A program made the translations under genes and the position numbers. The notes below the pieces were generated by a model, which had not been told where the DNA came from, made no database searches, and saw only the letters and a list, made by a program, of their open reading frames with translations. Positions 60,901 to 64,000 of a DNA stretch of 64,000 bases are shown piece by piece; the first letter of the stretch is position 1; the number at the start of each line of letters is the position of its first letter. The stretch comes from Paraspadella gotoi (taxonomy: Eukaryota; Chaetognatha): contig CM119266.1 of the NCBI GenBank assembly GCA_051294375.1, positions 17,602,087 through 17,666,086 on the forward strand, in the 5' to 3' direction.

Positions 60901-62405
60901 CATCAGAAATGTAAACTGCCTCTCTGCTTTGCTCCACACTTTTAACGTGATTGTAAAGGGCAGAGATCCTCATTAATTTGCTCCACCCTTTCCGCTCCAG
61001 TTGACGACGTTGGCGAAAAATATCGTCTCCCATCATTATTTCCGATTTGAAATCGATGACGATTATTCGTCATTAAGCGAAGCCGACAAGGAGGAGTTAA
61101 AAACAAATATTATTGGCGCCGTCGCTAACGTCACGGGATGGCAGAATTTTAAAAACAATATAGAGATACTCGAACTAAAAGATGGTAAGTATGGTTTGTC
61201 TGGGTAACGGTATCATTTGACAACCTGTCAGTCCGACTATTTTGTTATAAAGCAGTTGATTTTTTTTTTTATAAAGAGGGGAAAAAATTTTTAATATATA
61301 TTTATATTTATGTAATATTTTTATTAATCTAATTTTCTTTTTATCTTTCCCTCTCCCTCCCTCTTTATATCTACCCCGTCCCCTACCTCCCCATTCCCTC
61401 GCCCACTTTATTTCCCCCACTTTCCCTCGCTCCCTGTTCGCTCCCTGTACCCAAGGCTCCATCTACGTCCAAGGCAAAGCGACCCGCTACGAAGGTGACC
61501 CGCCCTTCAACTCCGCCAATCTCGCCGCTGCTGCCAACGGCGGCGTCCTCCTTATCTTGGTGAAGGGCGTCCTGAGGCCGATCGAGGGGGGATCGTTCTC
61601 CGACGCGATGCCGACGGCATCCACTCCAGCGCCCCCTACGGAAAAACCCAAGAAAGGTGAGAGACTTGGATCGGAATTAGCTGGAGGATCGCGTTTGGGA
61701 TTGGCCATTGGTTTTTGGGATAAGTTACGTCATATTTAGAGTAAAGAACCACCCGAGGTACATTGTGAGAATAGAATTAAGTTGGGTAACTTACTAGACC
61801 TCCAAATTTTATTCATTTTTTTCAATAATTTGAATATTTAAAAACATATAATGTTTCGAATTACTATTTTTTTTTTCAGCTTTTTTCAATAATTTGTAGA
61901 TTTATAAACAATAATTAATTTTTATATTGTTTGTTCCGTTTTTATATTTAATTCATAAAAATCATTTTATTTTTTCATTATGAAATATGGTTAAACTACA
62001 GCTATAATTCTATAACATCATTTCATTTCATTCATTGGTTTTCCGTTCATTCAGGTCTAAATGGTGGAGAAATCGCTGGAATTGTTGTCGGCATTTTATT
62101 GGCCATTGTCATCATCATCGTCATCATCGTCGTTTGCTGTAAAAAAGCAGGAGCCAAAGTGGCCAACTCTGATGAGGAAAAAGGAGGTAAAAATGAAAAA
62201 CGAATGTAAAAAATAAACTTATTTAAAACAAATACATGAATTCTTGAATTACATACATTTTAGCCTAGAATGTGGGCCAAAAAAGCTAAAAGATTTGGCA
62301 ACGAATTTTTGTTGAATATTTATAATTTCTTGTTAAGCTTTTGTTTTTTTGCAAATTATACGAATGTCAGTATATCTTTCTTTCTTATAGTTATACCTTA
62401 CTATG

Positions 62406-62445
<40 letters not shown>

Positions 62446-63952
62446 TCTCTCTCTCGTTATATTTCTCTCTCTCCACACCAAAGGCTTTTCATCCAAACCG
62501 GATGGAACTGAACAAGTGGTCGCGACTGTCGCCTCTTGAATTTAGCTCATTTTCCTTTTTGTTTTTATGGTAAGAAAGTTCGTTCCTTTAACCGCGACCA
62601 CCAATTTTTGACCAATCACAGGCTTCGCCCTCTTCCCATTCTCCAATCACAGGCTTTCCCCTTTCCAGTCACTGTACGTTCAAAATCACGGTTTTTACAC
62701 TAAAATTTATCTTGGAGTCCCATATTGCAGAAAATAATTTTCTAATCATCTAAAATAGCAAAACTCATTTATTTTTACAAAGCAGCATGAGCGGATAGCT
62801 ATTATTGACTTATTAAATTTTTGCAACATTCTATAACGGTGAAAACTACACCATTGCTGAGTGCGTACTTTTAAAAAAAAATGGGCAAGGTGGTGGAGGC
62901 CTAAAGCTTTTAATTCTTTGATTTTTAAAAAAATAAGAACTCTCAAAATAATTAGAAATAATTAAAATAATGAAAACATTAATTTTCTTTTTTTTTCTAT
63001 TTCTTTTTTTATTGTAAATCCAAAAGATGAAAACAAAGCTGCTTCATCACAAAACAACCACAAAAACAAAAAAACTCAAGGTGAGTTAGTTGCTTGGTCA
63101 GTTTCACGCCTTACCATATTAGGTGCATGCCCACTCGGCATTGCCCAGGTTGGTCTTTCCTCACGCTTTTTTTGCTTGATGAAAGACTTCATTAATATTA
63201 AACAAAAAAATAATATTTTACCTTTACGTGTCTCGTTTTAAGACTAAAAACCTTTTTATATGATTAAACATTATAGAATCATAAAATATTAAACGCTAAA
63301 ATAACTTTTCTTATTCATTTAAAATTTAATATTTGAAGCCTGGAAAGATAAGTCAGGTAACGACTTACGTTACTTTTTCAATAAAGGAATGGTATTTGTT
63401 AGTACCGGTCAATTTTACTTTATAAATTTTTCCGTGATTTATTTGAATTGACGTTTAAAATATAATGAAATGAAACAACTAAATTTAATCATCAAATGAC
63501 CACAAAGATTTCTAGTCTTTAATTTGTCTGTATCGGATTGATTTTAATGGTTTTTTATTTCAAATCAACGTACATATAACTAAATTTAATTTTCAGACGG
63601 AACCGAGGAAACCAGAAGAGGAGAATCTCATCGCAATGACAAAGATCATGACAGACACAAAAGTGACAAACATTACGACAGACACGGTAGTGACAGAAAC
63701 GATGAGAAGTCCAGACGCGAAAGAAACGATGACAGAACTTATGACAAAAATTATGACAGAAACTATGACAGAAACAATGACAGAGACAGAAACAACGACA
63801 GAGACAGAAACAATGACAGAGACAGAGACAGAAACAATGACAGAGACAGAGACAGAAACAATGACAGAGACAGAGACAGAACCGGTAGCGGAAGACCGGA
63901 AAGACATGGCGAACCAGAGAGCGAATACGATCGTCGTCCTCATCAGGATTAA
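57912..63952 (+). CDS. SEA-like, mucin-like single-pass membrane protein
   Basis: Exons: 57,912-57,924, 58,309-58,553, 58,916-59,904, 60,241-60,394, 60,573-60,736, 61,001-61,184, 61,456-61,656, 62,055-62,186, then either 62,484-62,539 (short tail) or 63,027-63,080 plus 63,597-63,952 (long tail). MTIS plus APSWFVVVFLATTTTIL gives a signal peptide. Three SEA-like modules follow, each split by a phase-1 intron at a G|S motif: exons 2-3 (G-SFINVDF), 4-5 (G-SIIVAF) and 6-7 (G-SIYVQG). Exon 3 continues into an Ala/Thr/Ser/Glu mucin-like array. Exon 8 encodes the transmembrane helix (GGEIAGIVVGILLAIV) ending VVCCKK. Exon 2 is one base short of keeping the signal frame and SEA frame together. With that base restored the short form is 713 codons and the long form 831. 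Many N-X-S/T sites fit an extracellular location. Function is unknown; adhesion or mechanosensing are guesses. Confidence 0.75.
58309..58553 (+). other. Exon 2: signal peptide plus first half of SEA-like module 1
   Basis: The acceptor is CCAAAAAAAG at 58,308 and the donor is G|GTTGGT at 58,553. The first ~20 codons (SWFVVVFLATTTTILTTN) are in one frame. The SEA-like part (TFDVNVTFAANFTERG, then LEAFKTDLAAAFASELDVY) is in the frame that fits a 1-base deletion between about 58,338 and 58,375. The inverted left-arm copy has the same sequence here, so both arms share the break. An alternative is that the exon begins at CTTCTTAG|C (58,339), joined to an unseen upstream exon. Confidence 0.55.
59330..59870 (+). 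repeat. 69-bp coding repeat array (mucin-like)
   Basis: Units of 23 codons built on SEATATAGNTAAT. Two variants alternate (TVTESGATA and TATASEATV), giving a 138-bp higher-order period in the 5' part and more diverged units towards 59,870. The mirrored copy at about 54,040-54,580 is read from the other strand. Long Gln/Leu/Arg and Val/Ala shadow frames arise from this array. Confidence 0.85.
62410..62475 (+). repeat. (CT)n before the short-tail exon
   Basis: A CT-rich stretch directly upstream of the acceptor CCACACCAAAG (62,483). It probably serves as an extended polypyrimidine tract for exon 9. Confidence 0.7.
62540..63026. other. Intron or 3' UTR after the short-tail exon
   Basis: If the short tail is used this is 3' UTR; if the long tail is used it is intron. 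It contains a repeated CCAATCACAGGCTT word (about 62,612 and 62,643) and otherwise AT-rich DNA. Confidence 0.5.
63597..63952 (+). other. Exon 11: long charged cytoplasmic tail
   Basis: The acceptor is TTAATTTTCAG at 63,596 and the stop is TAA at 63,950-63,952. It encodes about 118 residues, highly hydrophilic and dominated by Asp, Arg and Asn, with DRDRNN units from a (GACAGA)n-like coding microsatellite (63,766-63,880). The end is SEYDRRPHQD. It is phase 1 at its start, so it fits after exon 10 (63,027-63,080) and would also fit directly after exon 8. Confidence 0.65.
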
Positions 63953-64000
63953 AAAACCCCCCAAAAAAACAAAACAAAAGATATCTAAGGATAAAAAGGA

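Larger units (their letters stand above)
56937..62076. repeat. Large inverted duplication, right arm
   Basis: The mirror of 51,803-56,936. This arm keeps intact reading frames in exons 3-8 of the SEA/mucin-like gene and is continuous with the unique downstream exons 9-11, so it is the functional side of the structure. Confidence 0.95.

Noticed and set aside
63555-63977. Minus-strand Cys/His/Val-rich frames opposite the last exon
   Set aside because: They are the complement of the (GACAGA)n-like coding repeat; the + frame is joined in phase to the upstream exon.

Overview
The window is AT-rich eukaryotic nuclear DNA. It has spliceosomal introns of about 140-850 bp with GT..AG borders, four protein genes typical of animals, remnants of Tc1/mariner and LINE elements, and a very heavy load of (GA)n/(CT)n, (CGA)n and homopurine microsatellites. 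A fukutin-like glycosyltransferase, a secreted PAN-like Cys-rich protein and two mucin-like single-pass membrane proteins point to an invertebrate animal. The phylum cannot be named from the sequence. No bacterial signals, CRISPR arrays or rRNA were seen. Exon models are hand-built from splice sites and reading-phase agreement and have not been tested against RNA.

Layout. Bases 1-31,200 contain no convincing complete gene. They hold low-complexity DNA, a 1.5-kb tandem duplication (5,362-8,400), a 7.5-kb tandem duplication (11,258-18,799 and 18,825-26,361) split by a 25-N gap, a Tc1-derived inverted-repeat element (26,429-26,772) and a ~590-bp element with inverted ends (29,885-30,477). Bases 31,258-33,623 (+) are mucin-like membrane gene A, with a 45-bp coding repeat array. 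Bases 36,444-34,780 (-) are a five-exon secreted PAN-like protein whose third intron carries a tRNA-like insertion. Bases 38,318-39,342 hold a broken Tc1/mariner transposase and a hammerhead-like motif inside a 20-bp inverted repeat. Bases 42,230-39,932 (-) are a complete four-exon fukutin-family gene. Bases 43,053-47,082 hold two diverged ~1.5-kb copies of one sequence; one copy carries an extra ~217-bp insertion. A LINE reverse-transcriptase remnant lies at 48.6-48.9 kb.

Bases 51,803-62,070 form a large inverted duplication with its axis near 56,936. The right arm and the sequence beyond it encode an 11-exon membrane protein (57,912-63,952, +). It has three SEA-like modules, an Ala/Thr/Ser mucin-like array, a transmembrane helix and two possible cytoplasmic tails. 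The left arm carries the same exons inverted and broken by many single-base indels. It begins directly after a 25-N gap.

The genes fit a cell-surface glycoprotein theme: two O-glycan-rich membrane proteins sharing a transmembrane module, a Golgi LicD/fukutin-type enzyme, and a secreted PAN-like protein. Whether they act together is inference. Both large duplications abut 25-N gaps, and their copies differ by 1-bp indels, so assembly artefact or unmerged haplotypes must be excluded before any biological reading.
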